A DNA stretch of 64,000 nt, from positions 1-64,000 of the forward strand of contig NZ_CM001024.1 of assembly GCF_000160775.2 (NCBI RefSeq). Reading direction: 5' to 3'. The number at the start of each line of letters is the position of its first letter. The stretch's first letter is position 1. A program made the translations under genes and the position numbers. Below are positions 9,924-18,279 of the stretch, in pieces. The notes beneath the pieces were generated by a model. The model ran no database searches, was not told the DNA's origin, and worked only from the letters and a program-made list of their open reading frames with translations. The DNA is from Aeromicrobium marinum DSM 15272. GTDB taxonomy: Bacteria > Actinomycetota > Actinomycetes > Propionibacteriales > Nocardioidaceae.

Positions 9924-10862
9924 TCAGAGGGCGAGGGACTCGGCCGACTGGCGCAGGACGCGTCGGCGGTTCGCCAAAGCGTCCGTCGTGAAGACGACCA
10001 GCGCCAGCCACACCAGGACGAACCCGGCCCAGCGCGCCGGCGTCATCGCCTCGCCGAACACCACCAGACCGAGGATGAACTGCAGGACGGGGCCCAGGTA
10101 CTGCAGCAGGCCGATCGTCGACAGCGACAGCCGGGTGGCCGCCGCCCCGAACAGCAGCAGCGGGATCGCGGTGATCACTCCGGTGCCGGCGAGCAGCAGG
10201 GCGTTCCCGGTCCCCTCGTGCCCGAAGGCCAGCCCACCGGACACCTGCAGCCACGCCAGGTACGACAGGGCGATCGGCGCGAGGATCATGGTCTCGAGTC
10301 CGAGCCCCTCGACGGTGCCGAGCGCGACCTTCTTCTTCACGAACCCGTAGACGGCGAAGGAACCTGCGACCGTGAGGGCGATGACCGGCACGTGGCCGTA
10401 GTCGACGGTCAGCACCACGACGGCCACCGTGCCGAGACCCACGGCGGTCCACTGCCACCGCCTGAGGTTCTCGCCCAGCACCAGCACGCCGAGCAGCACC
10501 GTGACGAGCGGGTTGATGAAGTACCCGAGCGACGTCTCGATGACGCGGTCGGTCGTGACGCCGTAGATGAACGCACCCCAGTTGACGGCGATCACGACGG
10601 ACGCCACGGCCAGCAGGGCCACGGCCCGCCGGTCACGGGCGATCTGTCGCAGGCGTCCCCACCGGTGGGTCAACGTCAGGAGTCCCGCGACGAACACCAG
10701 TGACCACACCACGCGGTGCGCGAGGGCCTCGAGGGGGGTGGCCGGGTCCAGCAGCGGCCAGTAGAGGGGGAAGAAGCCCCAGCACAGGTAGGCGCCGGTG
10801 CCGAAGGCCACCCCGCCGTTGCGGCCCTCGCCGCGATCGTCCGTCACAGGGGCAGTCAACAC
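9924..10862 (-). CDS. rarD: RarD-type EamA transporter
   Basis: About 312 aa with ten hydrophobic helices in two EamA-like halves, a drug/metabolite transporter superfamily protein. The opening GTGAYLCWGFFPLYWPLLDPATPLEALAHRVVWSLVF and the central NWGAFIYGVTTDRVIETSLGYFINPLVTVLLGVLVLGENL are typical of RarD (linked to chloramphenicol resistance in name only; the natural substrate is unknown). The start is uncertain: GTG at 10862 is given, GTG at 10847 or GTG at about 10811 are alternatives, and none has a strong ribosome site. The gene follows the SDR gene on the same strand and is probably co-transcribed with it. Confidence 0.82.
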   Translation of the reverse strand: MLTAPVTDDRGEGRNGGVAFGTGAYLCWGFFPLYWPLLDPATPLEALAHRVVWSLVFVAGLLTLTHRWGRLRQIARDRRAVALLAVASVVIAVNWGAFIYGVTTDRVIETSLGYFINPLVTVLLGVLVLGENLRRWQWTAVGLGTVAVVVLTVDYGHVPVIALTVAGSFAVYGFVKKKVALGTVEGLGLETMILAPIALSYLAWLQVSGGLAFGHEGTGNALLLAGTGVITAIPLLLFGAAATRLSLSTIGLLQYLGPVLQFILGLVVFGEAMTPARWAGFVLVWLALVVFTTDALANRRRVLRQSAESLAL

Positions 10863-10893
10863 CCACGGGGGCGCACGCGCCGCGACGCCCCGG

Positions 10894-11637
10894 TCAGGAG
10901 GTGCGGTGCACCTTGGTGTTGCTCGCCTGCGCGAGCGGACGCACCACCAGCAGGTCGACGTTGACGTGCTGGGGACAGCCGGCGACCCAGGCGACCACGT
11001 CCGCGATGTCGCCGGCCAGCAGCGGCTCCTCGACCCCGGCGTAGACCGCCGCGGCACGGCCCTCGTCGCCCAGCCGGTTGAGGCTGAACTCCTCGGTACG
11101 GACCATGCCCGGAGCGATCTCGGTGACCCGGACGGGGCGACCGTTCAGCTCCAGACGCAACGTCTCGGTGAGGGCGGCCACGGCGTGCTTGGCCGCGACG
11201 TAGCCGCCCCCGCCCTCGTAGGGCCAGTGGCCCGCCGTGGAGCCGATGTTGATGACGGTGCCCGCGCCGCTCGCCTCGAGGGCGGGCAGCAGCGCCTGGG
11301 TCACCTGCACGGTGCCGACCACGTTGATCTCGTACATGCGACGCCAGTTCTCGACGTCGCTCGTCGCGACCGGGTCGACCCCGAGGGCGCCGCCGGCGTT
11401 GTTGACCAGCAGGTCGAGCGTGGGTCCGACCGCCCGCGCGAGGGCGGCGACGTCGGCCGCGGAGGTGACGTCGCAGGCCACCGCCGTGCCGCCGATCTCG
11501 TCGGCGAGCACGGTGAGGCGGTCGATCCGGCGGGCCGTGCAGACGACGTGGAAGCCGTCGGCGGCGAGCTGCCGGGCCGTGGCGTCACCGATGCCGCTGC
11601 TGGCCCCGGTGACGACGGCGGTGCGTGGGGTGGTCAT
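10894..11637 (-). CDS. SDR family NAD(P)-dependent oxidoreductase
   Basis: A 247-aa classical short-chain dehydrogenase. The cofactor motif TGASSGIG is at 10-17, NNAG at 79-82, and the catalytic Ser133, Tyr146 and Lys150 are in place. The C-terminal part ...EEPLLAGDIADVVAWVAGCPQHVNVDLLVVRPLAQAS resembles YdfG-like 3-hydroxy acid/serine dehydrogenases. CTARR after beta-2 suggests NADP(H). The true substrate is unknown. Confidence 0.88.
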   Translation of the reverse strand: MTTPRTAVVTGASSGIGDATARQLAADGFHVVCTARRIDRLTVLADEIGGTAVACDVTSAADVAALARAVGPTLDLLVNNAGGALGVDPVATSDVENWRRMYEINVVGTVQVTQALLPALEASGAGTVINIGSTAGHWPYEGGGGYVAAKHAVAALTETLRLELNGRPVRVTEIAPGMVRTEEFSLNRLGDEGRAAAVYAGVEEPLLAGDIADVVAWVAGCPQHVNVDLLVVRPLAQASNTKVHRTS

Positions 11638-11678
11638 GGGTCAATGCTGCCACCCCACGCAGTGCCGTGGGTGGGTCG

Positions 11679-12179
11679 TTACTCCGCGATCCCGGCGAGG
11701 GACCCGGTCGTCTTGGTGGTCTGGTCCCCGACGAGGCACGACACCACGCGGTCGCCCTGCTCCCACGACTCGGCGGTGGGGTAGAAGGAGAGGTAGTCCA
11801 GGCGCGAGGACTCGAAGTCCAGGCCCACGAAGGTGGCGAACTCCCCGATGCAGGCCTCGTCGCCCTGCGCGGTCACGGCGGCCTCGCCCGGGTAGTCACC
11901 GTCGTCCAGCACGATCTCGTGGTAGACCTCGAGGTCGTGCGGGTCGCCGCAGGGGATCGCGGGGAGGGTCTCGACGGCCTCGGTCTCCGAGGGCACGTCG
12001 TAGCAGTCGCCGATCTCCATCTCGAAGACGCTGGCGTTCTCGTTGGCCTCGGCGATGGCGCCGGACTCGTCGCGGGTGGTCTCCTCGGCGGACGAGCAGG
12101 CCGAGAGGCCGATGCCCACCACGAGAAGGGTCAGAAGGGGGGCGAGGTGTCGCCGGCCCGAGAGGGTTCGTGAGTTCAT
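11679..12179 (-). CDS. Septum_form-domain lipoprotein
   Basis: A 166-aa secreted lipoprotein. The signal peptide MNSRTLSGRRHLAPLLTLLVVGIGLSAC ends in an LSAC lipobox. The mature part begins with a Ser/Glu-rich linker and then GDCYDV..PAIPCGDPHDLEVYHEI, the arrangement of conserved Cys and His seen in the actinobacterial Septum_form family; the remaining Cys residues (ACIGEF, VSCLVG) complete two likely disulfides. ATG 12179 is chosen over an upstream ATG at 12326 because it gives a clean signal peptide and sits six bases after a TACTGT -10 box, implying a leaderless mRNA. Function unknown, likely cell envelope. Confidence 0.8.
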   Translation of the reverse strand: MNSRTLSGRRHLAPLLTLLVVGIGLSACSSAEETTRDESGAIAEANENASVFEMEIGDCYDVPSETEAVETLPAIPCGDPHDLEVYHEIVLDDGDYPGEAAVTAQGDEACIGEFATFVGLDFESSRLDYLSFYPTAESWEQGDRVVSCLVGDQTTKTTGSLAGIAE

Positions 12180-12185
12180 GGAGGG

Positions 12186-12191
12186 ACAGTA
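12186..12191 (-). promoter_or_regulatory. Leaderless -10 box of the Septum_form lipoprotein gene
   Basis: TACTGT on the minus strand lies six bases before ATG 12179. This fits the TANNNT-N6/7-start arrangement of actinobacterial leaderless transcripts. Confidence 0.55.
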
Positions 12192-12291
12192 ATCCACGGG
12201 GGTGCCAAGCCGGGGGGCATTCGGCCCGCGGATGCGTTTCGGGTGGCGCGGGACATACTGGCGGGGAGACGTTCCGGGTGAGGAGGTGCCG

Positions 12292-13548
12292 ATGATCCGT
12301 CGAGTGGCGATGCTCTCGGCGCACACGTCGCCCCTGGCCCAGCCCGGTCACGGCGACGCGGGCGGCATGAACGTGTACGTGCTGGAGCTGGCCCGCCAGC
12401 TCGCGCGTCGCGACGTGGCGGTGGAGATCTTCACCCGCGCCACCTCGCGTCACCAGCCGGACGTGGTCGAGACCGAGCCGGGAATCCTCGTCCGGCACGT
12501 GCCGGCCGGCCCGTTCGAGGGCCTGCAGAAGAACGACCTGCCGTCGCAGATGTGCTCCTTCGTGCGCGACGTCCTGCGCACCGAGGTCGAACAGGGCCCC
12601 CAGTGGTTCGACGTGGTCCACTCGCACTACTGGTTGTCGGGCCAGGTCGGCACGGTCGCGAGCGAGCGCTGGTCGGTGCCGCTGGTGCACACGATGCACA
12701 CGATGGCCAAGGTCAAGAACGCCCTGCTGGCCGACGGCGACGTCGCGGAGCCGTCGGGCCGGATCGCCGGCGAGGAGGAGATCGTGCGCCTCGCCGACCG
12801 CCTGATCGCCAACACCGCCGACGAGCGCGACCAGCTGGTCGAGCTGTACGAGGCCGACCCTTCGCTCGTCGAGGTGGTGGCCCCCGGCGTCGACCTGCAG
12901 GTCTTCCGGGCGGGCCGCCGCGAGGAGGCACGCGCGGCTCTCGGCCTGCCGCCCGATGCCGCCGTGCTGCTGTTCGCCGGACGCATCCAACCGCTCAAGG
13001 CGCCCGACGTCGTGCTCCACGCGGCGGCTCGCCTGCTCGCCGACGACCCCACTCTCCGTGACCGTCTGGTGGTGCCCGTGATCGGCGGCGAGTCCGGCAC
13101 CGGCATGGACCGGCCCGGGGAGCTGGCCCGCCTCACCGCCGAGCTGGGCCTCGACGACGTCGTCCGGCTCGTGCCCACCCTGCCCCAGGCCGAGCTGGCC
13201 CGGTGGTACGCCGCCGCCTCGGTGGTGTGCGTGCCGTCGTACAACGAGTCGTTCGGTCTCGTCGCGATCGAGGCGCAGGCCTGCGGCACCCCCGTCGTGG
13301 CGGCCCGCGTCGGCGGCCTGCGCACCGCCGTGTCCGACGGCGTCAGCGGGATCCTCGTCGACGGCCACGACCCGGCCGACTACGCGGCCGCCCTGGGCCC
13401 CCTGCTCACCGACGACGCGCTGCGCGACGAGATGGGCGCCAAGGCCGTCGTCCACGCCGAGGGATTCGGATGGGACGCCACCGCCGAGCGGACGCTCGCG
13501 GTCTACGAGGCCGCCATCGCGGCAAGGAGGATGCATGGACCCCCGTGA
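12292..13548 (+). CDS. mshA: D-inositol-3-phosphate glycosyltransferase (mycothiol step 1)
   Basis: A 418-aa GT-B retaining glycosyltransferase (GT4) that transfers GlcNAc from UDP-GlcNAc to 1D-myo-inositol 3-phosphate, the first step of mycothiol synthesis. The N-terminal [22 protein letters not shown] loop is an MshA signature; [14 protein letters not shown] and [29 protein letters not shown] (EX7E motif) form the donor site. ATG at 12292 is chosen because GAGGAGG precedes it; an upstream in-frame ATG at 12202 would add a non-conserved extension overlapping the divergent promoter. Followed by a YbjN-like gene and gpmA, as in mycobacteria. Confidence 0.95.
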   Translation: MIRRVAMLSAHTSPLAQPGHGDAGGMNVYVLELARQLARRDVAVEIFTRATSRHQPDVVETEPGILVRHVPAGPFEGLQKNDLPSQMCSFVRDVLRTEVEQGPQWFDVVHSHYWLSGQVGTVASERWSVPLVHTMHTMAKVKNALLADGDVAEPSGRIAGEEEIVRLADRLIANTADERDQLVELYEADPSLVEVVAPGVDLQVFRAGRREEARAALGLPPDAAVLLFAGRIQPLKAPDVVLHAAARLLADDPTLRDRLVVPVIGGESGTGMDRPGELARLTAELGLDDVVRLVPTLPQAELARWYAAASVVCVPSYNESFGLVAIEAQACGTPVVAARVGGLRTAVSDGVSGILVDGHDPADYAAALGPLLTDDALRDEMGAKAVVHAEGFGWDATAERTLAVYEAAIAARRMHGPP

Positions 13549-14011
13549 CGTCATCTACCAGGTCCTCGTCGACGGGGAGCTGGAGTTCGCCGAGCACCGC
13601 CGGGGCGTCTTCGACGTCGACCTGCCCGGGGAGCGCAAGCTCAAGACGACATGTCGACTCGAGGTGGGTCGCCATGCACTGAGCCTGCACGCCTTCGTCG
13701 CTCGCAACCCCGACGAGAACCACGAGGCCGTCTACCGGTGGCTGCTGGAGAAGAACCTCAAGCTGTTCGGGGTGTCCTTCGCCGTCGACTCCGCCGGCGA
13801 CATCTACCTCGACGGCCGGCTGCCGTTGCACGCGGTGACGGCCGAGGAGGTCGACCGGCTGCTCGGCGCCGTCCTCACCTACTCCGACGAGTCGTTCAAC
13901 ACGATCCTCGAGCTCGGGTTCGCCAGCTCGATCCGCAAGGAGTGGCAGTGGCGCGAGTCGCGGGGCGAGTCCACGCAGAACCTCGCCGCCTTCACGCACC
14001 TGCGCCCCTGA
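13535..14011 (+). CDS. YbjN domain-containing protein
   Basis: A 158-aa protein of the YbjN/type III secretion chaperone-like fold, homologous in position and sequence to the gene after mshA in mycobacteria. Visible features are the [48 protein letters not shown] segment and no signal peptide or membrane helix. Its start ATG overlaps the mshA 3' end by 14 bp after AAGGAGG, so the two are translationally coupled. The role is unknown. Confidence 0.85.
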   Translation: MDPRDVIYQVLVDGELEFAEHRRGVFDVDLPGERKLKTTCRLEVGRHALSLHAFVARNPDENHEAVYRWLLEKNLKLFGVSFAVDSAGDIYLDGRLPLHAVTAEEVDRLLGAVLTYSDESFNTILELGFASSIRKEWQWRESRGESTQNLAAFTHLRP

Positions 14012-14047
14012 CCGGCGACCCCGCCCGGCCCCACTGGCCCCGGCCGG

Positions 14048-14053
14048 TAGCGT
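14048..14053 (+). promoter_or_regulatory. Leaderless -10 box before the DsbA-fold gene
   Basis: TAGCGT lies seven bases before GTG 14061. It is the basis for choosing that start over GTG 14052, which lies inside the box. Confidence 0.5.
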
Positions 14054-14060
14054 GGGTGAC

Positions 14061-14732
14061 GTGAAGGCGACGGTGTTCGTGGACGTGACCGACCCGTGGT
14101 CCTACATCGGGGCCACGCGGTTCACCCGTGCCGCCGCGACGTTCACGATCCTCACCGGCGAACCCGTCCGCACGACGCTGCGGGCGCACCTGCTGGAGCC
14201 GGACGCGCCGTCCTCGGGCCGCCCGCTGATGGAGGCCCTCGCCGAGCGGCTCGGTGGTGCCGACAAGGCCGAGCTGCTCAACATCCGGGTGCGGGGAGCC
14301 GCCCGGATCACCGGCATCGACCTGAACTTCGAGGAGGCGGTGGAGGCCAACTCCTTCGACGCGTGGCGCCTCCTCACGTGGGCCGACGAGGCGGGTCCGG
14401 GCGTGCAGCACGACCTGGCCCAGCAGCTGTGGCGCGCGCACCTGCTCGAGGGTGCCGACATCGGCGACCACGGCGTGCTGGCCACCCGGGCCGCGCTGGT
14501 GGGGCTGGACCTCGAGACGGCCGAGGCGCTGCTGGCCAGCACCGAGTACGGCGACGCGGTGAGGTCGCAGCACGAGACGTCGCTCGAGCTGGGCATCGAC
14601 CAGCTGCCGGCCATCGTCGTCGAGGACGAGTGGTCGATCACGGGGGTGCACTCCCAGCACGACTACGTCGAGTCGCTCGACCGGGTGCGGCACGAACGCG
14701 ACCGCGGGGGCGACTGGTCCGAGTCCGGGTGA
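14061..14732 (+). CDS. DsbA-family thioredoxin-fold protein without cysteines
   Basis: About 223 aa. The sequence matches the FrnE/2-hydroxychromene-2-carboxylate isomerase branch of the DsbA family: VFVDVTDPWSYIGATRF at the N-terminus, a long helical insertion, and ELGIDQLPAIVVEDEWSITGVHSQHDYVESL with the cis-Pro loop near the end. The usual active-site CPWC is replaced by DPWSY, and the whole protein has no cysteine, so it cannot act as a thiol oxidase. A glutathione- or mycothiol-dependent isomerase-like or binding role is possible. GTG 14061 follows a TAGCGT -10 box by 7 bases. Confidence 0.72.
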   Translation: MKATVFVDVTDPWSYIGATRFTRAAATFTILTGEPVRTTLRAHLLEPDAPSSGRPLMEALAERLGGADKAELLNIRVRGAARITGIDLNFEEAVEANSFDAWRLLTWADEAGPGVQHDLAQQLWRAHLLEGADIGDHGVLATRAALVGLDLETAEALLASTEYGDAVRSQHETSLELGIDQLPAIVVEDEWSITGVHSQHDYVESLDRVRHERDRGGDWSESG

Positions 14733-14751
14733 GCCGCCCGCGCGGCTTCGC

Positions 14752-14757
14752 TAGGCT
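14752..14757 (+). promoter_or_regulatory. Leaderless -10 box of gpmA
   Basis: TAGGCT lies six bases before ATG 14764, so the transcript probably begins at or next to the start codon. No ribosome-binding site is present. Confidence 0.55.
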
Positions 14758-14763
14758 CGAATC

Positions 14764-15510
14764 ATGACTCCGACCCTGATCCTGCTGCGCCACGGCCACA
14801 GCGAGTGGAACGCCAAGAACCTGTTCACCGGCTGGGTCGACGTCGACCTCAACGAACAGGGGCTCACCGAGGCGGCCCGCGGCGCCGAGCTGCTGGCCGC
14901 GGCCGGCCTCGCGCCGGACGTCTCGCACACGTCATTGCTGCGGCGGGCCATCCGCACCTCGCAGATCGTGCTCGACGGCATCGATCGGCACTGGATCCCG
15001 GTCAAGCGCTCGTGGAGGCTCAACGAGCGGCACTACGGCGCGCTGCAGGGCAAGGACAAGAAGGCCACCCTCGCGGAGTACGGCGAGGAGCAGTTCATGA
15101 CGTGGCGCCGTTCGTACGACACCCCGCCGCCGCCGATCGCCGACGACGACGAGTTCAGCCAGGCAGCCGACGTCCGGTACGCCGCGCTCCCCGACGAGCT
15201 GCTGCCGCGCACGGAGTGCCTCGCCGACGTGCTGGACCGCATGCTGCCCTACTGGTACGACCAGATCGTCCCCGATCTGCTCGACGGCCGCACGGTGCTG
15301 GTGACCGCGCACGGCAACTCGCTGCGCGCGCTGGTCAAGCACCTCGACGGGCTCGGCGAGGACGAGGTCGTCGGGCTGAACATCCCCACGGGCATCCCGC
15401 TGGTGTACGAGCTCGACGCCGACCTGCGGCCCGTGGTCGCGGGCGGCACCTACCTCGATCCCGCCGCGGCCGAGGCGGCCATCGCCGCCGTCGCCAACCA
15501 GGGTCGCTGA
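14764..15510 (+). CDS. gpmA: 2,3-bisphosphoglycerate-dependent phosphoglycerate mutase
   Basis: A 248-aa glycolytic/gluconeogenic enzyme that interconverts 3- and 2-phosphoglycerate through a phosphohistidine. The catalytic RHG is at 9-11 (His10), Glu88 is in [11 protein letters not shown], and the second histidine His183 is in [23 protein letters not shown] near the C-terminus is typical of dPGM. The length is normal. Placement between mshA/YbjN and senX3-regX3 matches the mycobacterial locus. Confidence 0.96.
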   Translation: MTPTLILLRHGHSEWNAKNLFTGWVDVDLNEQGLTEAARGAELLAAAGLAPDVSHTSLLRRAIRTSQIVLDGIDRHWIPVKRSWRLNERHYGALQGKDKKATLAEYGEEQFMTWRRSYDTPPPPIADDDEFSQAADVRYAALPDELLPRTECLADVLDRMLPYWYDQIVPDLLDGRTVLVTAHGNSLRALVKHLDGLGEDEVVGLNIPTGIPLVYELDADLRPVVAGGTYLDPAAAEAAIAAVANQGR

Positions 15511-15528
15511 CCGCCCCCTCCCCCTCCC

Positions 15529-15591
15529 CGCGATTCGTGCACGTGATGTTCGTTTCCACGTCGCGGACGAACGTCAACTGCACACATCGCG
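15529..15591. terminator. Dispersed hairpin C between gpmA and regX3
   Basis: An imperfect inverted repeat of 25 bases (15529-15553 against 15567-15591, 20 of 25 paired) with a 13-nt loop, located between convergent genes. The right arm carries AACGTCAACTGC, similar to AACGTCACTGCC in hairpin A. It is probably a bidirectional terminator from the same repeat family. Confidence 0.6.
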
Positions 15592-15610
15592 AGGAGATCG
15601 GAGGGGAAGG

Positions 15611-16291
15611 TCAGGCGTCGAACTTGTAGCCCAGGCCGCGCACCGTCGTCAGCGTGACGGGGTTCGCCGGATCGACCTCGATCTTGGCGCGCAGGCGCTT
15701 GACGTGGACGTCGAGGGTCTTGGTGTCCCCCACGTAGTCGGCGCCCCAGACCCGGTCGATCAGCTGGCCGCGGGTCAGCACCCGGCCCGGGTTGCGCAGG
15801 AAGAACTCCAGCAGCTCGAACTCCTTCAGCGGCAGCCGGGTCTCGGTGCCGTCGACGGTCACGAGGTGCCGGTCGACGTCCATCCGCACGCGGCCGGCCT
15901 CCAGCGACGCACCCTCGACGTCGTCCTCGGCGACCCCGCGACGCAGCACCGCACGGATGCGCGCCACGAGCTCGCGGGGGGAGTACGGCTTGGTCACGTA
16001 GTCGTCGGCGCCCAGCTCCAGGCCCACGACCTTGTCGACCTCGGTGTCCTTGGCGCTGACCATGATGATCGGCACCGACGAGGTCTGCCGCAGCTGGCGG
16101 CACACCTCGGTGCCCGAGAGGCCCGGCAGCATCAGGTCCAGCAGGACGATGTCGGCGCCGGCACGGTCGAACTCGAGCAGCGCGTCCGGACCGGTCTCGG
16201 CGATCGCGACGTCGAACCCCTCCTTGCGCAGCACGTACGACAGCGCTTCGCTGTAGCTGGATTCGTCCTCGACGACCAACACTCGAGTCAC
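15611..16291 (-). CDS. regX3: Phosphate-response regulator RegX3/PhoP
   Basis: A 226-aa OmpR/PhoB-type response regulator. The receiver domain has the acidic pair at 8-9, phospho-acceptor Asp52 in LLDLMLPG and Lys101 in VTKPYSP; the winged-helix domain (130-226) has LTRGQLIDRVWGADYVGDTKTLDVHVKRLRAKIE. The start is GTG at 16291, overlapping the senX3 stop (GTGA), so the kinase and regulator are coupled. Expected to bind PHO-box repeats such as those upstream of phoU. Confidence 0.94.
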   Translation of the reverse strand: MTRVLVVEDESSYSEALSYVLRKEGFDVAIAETGPDALLEFDRAGADIVLLDLMLPGLSGTEVCRQLRQTSSVPIIMVSAKDTEVDKVVGLELGADDYVTKPYSPRELVARIRAVLRRGVAEDDVEGASLEAGRVRMDVDRHLVTVDGTETRLPLKEFELLEFFLRNPGRVLTRGQLIDRVWGADYVGDTKTLDVHVKRLRAKIEVDPANPVTLTTVRGLGYKFDA

Positions 16292-17430
16292 GGGGTCTCC
16301 TCATCGAGGTCATGGGTGTGGGCTGGAAGCACGAGGGTGAACGACGAACCGAGTCCCGGCTCGCTCCACACCTCGACGGTGCCGCCGTTGCTGGCGGCCA
16401 CGTGCTTGACGATGGACAGGCCGAGGCCCGTGCCACCGGTCGAGCGGGCCCGGGCCGGGTCGACCCGGTAGAACCGCTCGAAGATCCGGTCGAGCTCCGA
16501 GCTCGGGATGCCGATGCCGTTGTCGGCCACGGTGATCTTGACGTCCTCGCCGTCGCGGGCAGCCGTCACCGCCACCCGGGCGCCCTCGGGGGAGTAGGTC
16601 ACGGCGTTCTCGACCAGGTTGCTCACCGCGGCGTGCAGCTGGGCCCGGTCCCCGAGGATCGACAGGTCGGGCTCCGTGGTCGACCGCAGGTCGATGCCCT
16701 TGGCCTCGGCATCGGTCATCGAGTGCTCGCAGGCCTCCGACACCAGCTCGCCGACCTTGATGACGGCCGCCTCGTCGCTGAACACGTCGTTCTGGAGCCG
16801 GGACAGGTCGATCACCTGCTGCACGAGCCGGGTGAGCCGGTCGCCCTCGGCGATCATCCGCGAGGAGAACCGCTCCACCGCTGCCGGGTCGTCCCGGGCC
16901 TCCGAGACCGCCTCGGCGAGCAGCTTGATCGCCCCGATGGGCGTCTTCAGCTCGTGGCTGACGTTGGCCACGAAGTCGCGCCGGATGGTCTCGACCCGTT
17001 GCGCCTGGGTGCGGTCCTCGGCCAGGACCAGGATCAGGCGCGAGGTCAGGGGCGCCACCCGGGCATGCACGTGCAGGGGAGCCGACCGTCGGACCGGCAC
17101 GAGGACGTCCGCCTCGCGGGCCTCGCCGTCGCGGCGGACCTGGCGGACCAGGGTGAGCAGCTCCTCGGGGTGCAGGGTGTCGCCCCGGACGATGCCCATC
17201 GCGACGGCCGGGGCCGACGCCCGCAGCACCTCGTCGGACGCGTCGACCACGACGGCCGACGACGCGAGGGCCGACAGCACGGCCTCGGTGCCCGGAGGGA
17301 CGTCGGGAGCGGCCGGCGGCTCCACCGGCCGGCTCTGTCGCTGCTCGTCGAACCTCCACAGGAAGGTGATCAGCGCCCCGGCGACGACGCCGACCGCTCC
17401 GGCGAGCAGCCAGCCAGCTTCCATGTCCAC
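16288..17430 (-). CDS. senX3: Phosphate sensor histidine kinase SenX3/PhoR
   Basis: A 380-aa membrane histidine kinase. One N-terminal helix (about 5-25) anchors it; a degenerate PAS-like region (50-140) follows; the H-box FVANVSHELKTPIG has His159; N and G boxes are NLVENAVTYSPEG, VADNGIGIP and GGTGLGLSIVKH. Short, single-helix SenX3 forms sense phosphate through the Pst/PhoU system. ATG at 17430 is followed by no obvious alternative. Divergent from phoU across a region with PHO-box-like repeats. Confidence 0.93.
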   Translation of the reverse strand: MDMEAGWLLAGAVGVVAGALITFLWRFDEQRQSRPVEPPAAPDVPPGTEAVLSALASSAVVVDASDEVLRASAPAVAMGIVRGDTLHPEELLTLVRQVRRDGEAREADVLVPVRRSAPLHVHARVAPLTSRLILVLAEDRTQAQRVETIRRDFVANVSHELKTPIGAIKLLAEAVSEARDDPAAVERFSSRMIAEGDRLTRLVQQVIDLSRLQNDVFSDEAAVIKVGELVSEACEHSMTDAEAKGIDLRSTTEPDLSILGDRAQLHAAVSNLVENAVTYSPEGARVAVTAARDGEDVKITVADNGIGIPSSELDRIFERFYRVDPARARSTGGTGLGLSIVKHVAASNGGTVEVWSEPGLGSSFTLVLPAHTHDLDEETP

Positions 17431-17449
17431 CTCTTGATGGTAGGGCGCT

Positions 17450-17540
17450 GTTCACCCAGACCTTGCCCCAGAACGCCCCGGAACGTGCTTCTTTCCGCGC
17501 CCGTTCACGCGCCGTTCACCGCAGGTCGCCGATCGTTCAC
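17450..17540. promoter_or_regulatory. PHO-box-like direct repeats between senX3 and phoU
   Basis: GTTCAC occurs at 17450, 17503, 17514 and 17535. The copies at 17503 and 17514 are exactly 11 bp apart and the next is 21 bp further, matching the 11-bp direct-repeat units (GTTCACC) of actinobacterial PhoP/RegX3 binding sites. The region separates the divergent kinase and phoU genes, so it probably autoregulates both. Confidence 0.72.
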
Positions 17541-17550
17541 CGCTTCTGCC

Positions 17551-17556
17551 TAGGGT
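17551..17556 (+). promoter_or_regulatory. Leaderless -10 box of phoU
   Basis: TAGGGT lies six bases before ATG 17563 and just downstream of the PHO-box-like repeats, so a bound regulator would sit in the -35 region. Confidence 0.55.
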
Positions 17557-17562
17557 GTCGTC

Positions 17563-18213
17563 ATGCGCAACCTGTACCACGAGCAGCTCGACGCCATCGT
17601 CGACGACCTGGTCACCCTCACCGGGACCGTCCGTCGCGCCGTCGCTGCCTCCACCGCCGCCCTGCTCAACGCCGACGCCCCGCTCGCCGAGAAGGTGATC
17701 GACGGGGACAAGCTCGTGGACGAGACCATCGAGAACATCGAGGAGCGTGCGCTGCTGCTGCTGGCCACCCAGCAGCCCGTCGCCACCGACCTGCGCCAGC
17801 TGGTCGCGACCCTCCGCATGCTGACCGACCTCGAGCGCATGGGCCAGCTCGCCGTGCACGTCTCCAAGGTCGCCCGCCTGCGCATGCCCGAGGTCGCGGT
17901 CCCGACCGGCCTGCAGCCGACCATCATGGCGATGGCCTCGGTCGCCGACCAGATGATCCACGCCGCCTCGCGCATCGTCTCGGACCGCGACGTCATCGCG
18001 GCCGGCAAGCTCGAGGACACCGACGACGAGATGGACAAGCTGCGCCAGCAGCTGTTCCGCACGCTGCTGTCCGACAACTGGACGCACGGCGTCGAGCCGG
18101 CGATCGACCTGGCCCTGCTCGGCCGCTACTACGAGCGCATCGGCGACCACGCCGTGTCGATGGCCCGCCGGGTCGTCTACCTCGTCACCGGCGAGATCCC
18201 GTCCCCCAGCTGA
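17563..18213 (+). CDS. phoU: Phosphate signalling protein PhoU
   Basis: A 216-aa all-helical protein with two PhoU repeats (about 10-100 and 115-205), including the metal-binding stretches DETIENIEERALLLLATQQPVATDLR and LGRYYERIGDHAVSMARRVVYLVTGE. It links the Pst phosphate transporter to the sensor kinase and represses the regulon under phosphate excess. No pst genes are in the window. Leaderless promoter at 17551 and a strong terminator 3 bases after the stop. Confidence 0.95.
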   Translation: MRNLYHEQLDAIVDDLVTLTGTVRRAVAASTAALLNADAPLAEKVIDGDKLVDETIENIEERALLLLATQQPVATDLRQLVATLRMLTDLERMGQLAVHVSKVARLRMPEVAVPTGLQPTIMAMASVADQMIHAASRIVSDRDVIAAGKLEDTDDEMDKLRQQLFRTLLSDNWTHGVEPAIDLALLGRYYERIGDHAVSMARRVVYLVTGEIPSPS

Positions 18214-18215
18214 CT

Positions 18216-18267
18216 CCTGCACGACGAAGGGCCCCGACCACGTGGTCGGGGCCCTTCGTCGTGCAGG
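18216..18267. terminator. Perfect 26-bp hairpin between phoU and a lipoprotein gene
   Basis: A palindrome centred on 18241/18242, with 24 uninterrupted pairs (18218-18241 and 18242-18265) extended to 26. It ends two convergent genes. The core reads CCGACCACGTGGTCGG. No T-tract follows, which is common for actinobacterial terminators. Confidence 0.85.
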
Positions 18268-18279
18268 GAGCGGGGGCCG

